64,000 bases of DNA, from the NCBI GenBank assembly GCA_938091995.1, contig CALKNZ010000079.1:1-64000 (forward strand), in the 5' to 3' direction. The translations under genes and the position numbers were made by a program. Below the pieces are notes generated by a model. The model was not told where the DNA came from and ran no database searches. It saw nothing but the letters and a program-made list of their open reading frames with translations. The DNA comes from an uncultured Luminiphilus sp. (GTDB lineage Bacteria; Pseudomonadota; Gammaproteobacteria; Pseudomonadales; Halieaceae). Positions 63,598 through 64,000 of the stretch are shown here, one piece after another (the stretch's first letter is position 1; each line of letters begins with the position of its first letter).

Positions 63598-64000
63598 GTC
63601 TGGGCTGCTCCGCTAACTTTTTCCAACCAATTTCTGTCTGTACATAAAGTGGCTGTAAAGATTCAGCTGTGAGGCTGGGGCACTGGCCGGGGTGCTGTAA
63701 AACGTATTCGAGAGTCACCGAAGCCCTAGGGCGTACTCCTGGCATTGCGTTTAGTTCAATCGAGAGCGCGGACTGAAGAGCTTGCATAACCCATGTTGCC
63801 GCAGAGCCCACAACCTGTAGCGAAGCTGCACCACAATTATTAATCTCGGCAACAAGGTGTTCCGCTCCCCCCATACTAGGCTCTCCTAGCGGCCGGACAG
63901 CCCCTTGTCGACAGTCGAATAAGCGCCAATAGAACTGGCCTGTCTGGGCCTCGATAGTACTGAGCACATAGCCCTGCTCAAACTCAGGTTCGGAACACGC
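63590..64000 (-). CDS. tsaB: tRNA threonylcarbamoyladenosine biosynthesis protein TsaB, C-terminal part (partial)
   Basis: The frame is open to the window edge (136 residues seen), so the start is outside. A VLSTIEAQTGQFYW stretch corresponds to the IDARMGEVYWA-type segment in the middle of TsaB, and the end QPLYVQTEIGWKK matches the family C-terminus (PLYLRDEVAWKK-like). TsaB partners with TsaD and TsaE in t6A modification of tRNAs reading ANN codons. The N-terminal ASKHA motifs are not in view. Confidence 0.87.
   Translation of the reverse strand, partial: ACSEPEFEQGYVLSTIEAQTGQFYWRLFDCRQGAVRPLGEPSMGGAEHLVAEINNCGAASLQVVGSAATWVMQALQSALSIELNAMPGVRPRASVTLEYVLQHPGQCPSLTAESLQPLYVQTEIGWKKLAEQPRRA

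Overview
The window looks like a 64 kb piece of chromosome from a free-living, aerobic, probably marine gammaproteobacterium. This is inferred from gene content: a sulfatase end, a phage-shock (psp) module with a sigma-54 promoter, egtB-egtD ergothioneine genes, a DmdC-like acyl-CoA dehydrogenase, folate-linked demethylating flavoproteins, a YghU-type glutathione transferase, ppk and a tsaB-uppP pair. OM60/NOR5- or SAR92-like groups would fit, but no marker here fixes the taxon. Genes are dense. I see no insertion sequence, prophage or CRISPR array, and one tRNA (Arg, anticodon UCG).

Layout. 1-2.5 kb: sulfatase C-terminus and an RhlE-like RNA helicase behind a long leader. 3-9.4 kb: two fused DMGDH/GcvT-type flavoproteins in tandem, convergent with an MttB-family methyltransferase; this is the best candidate for a poorly described demethylation module. 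9.6-14.8 kb: a small membrane protein, a secreted M20 hydrolase, then a PF10118 protein (with a ferritin-like diiron motif set), a multi-pass membrane protein and a PqiA-like protein. 15-16.5 kb: nfeD-SPFH pair and tRNA-Arg. 16.7-25 kb: a mixed plus-strand run of AhpD-like, VOC, esterase, yghU, MFS exporter, PLP decarboxylase, a WYL regulator resembling BrxR/CapW, and DUF429. 25-30 kb (minus strand): DUF808, ppk, tandem-domain Usp, alpha/beta hydrolase.

30.3-33.3 kb: pspC, pspB, pspA and a leading 61-residue membrane protein behind a GG-N10-GC sigma-54 promoter, with pspF divergent. 33.6-39.5 kb: succinate-semialdehyde dehydrogenase, egtB-egtD, a class III aminotransferase, DoxX. 39.5-46.4 kb: TPR protein, a zinc-ribbon microprotein, glpK, an aldehyde dehydrogenase, a PhyH dioxygenase, a lone pilin. 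46.5-49.5 kb: LCAD-like acyl-CoA dehydrogenase followed by a DUF885 protein whose signal-peptide codons also form a textbook intrinsic terminator. 49.6-57.4 kb: a minus-strand catabolic run of M20 hydrolase, cytochrome b561, aminotransferase, flavin reductase, SMP-30-like protein, DmdC-like dehydrogenase and PhzF. 57.5-64 kb: small conserved proteins, then a tight housekeeping run tsaB(partial)-uppP-apeB-trpS-purC.

Themes are catabolism of methylated amines, amino acids and acyl-CoAs, and redox or envelope stress defence. Start sites were often moved downstream of the longest frame where a Shine-Dalgarno sequence, an operon overlap or known family ends supported it. All family names come from reading the protein sequences; no database search was run.
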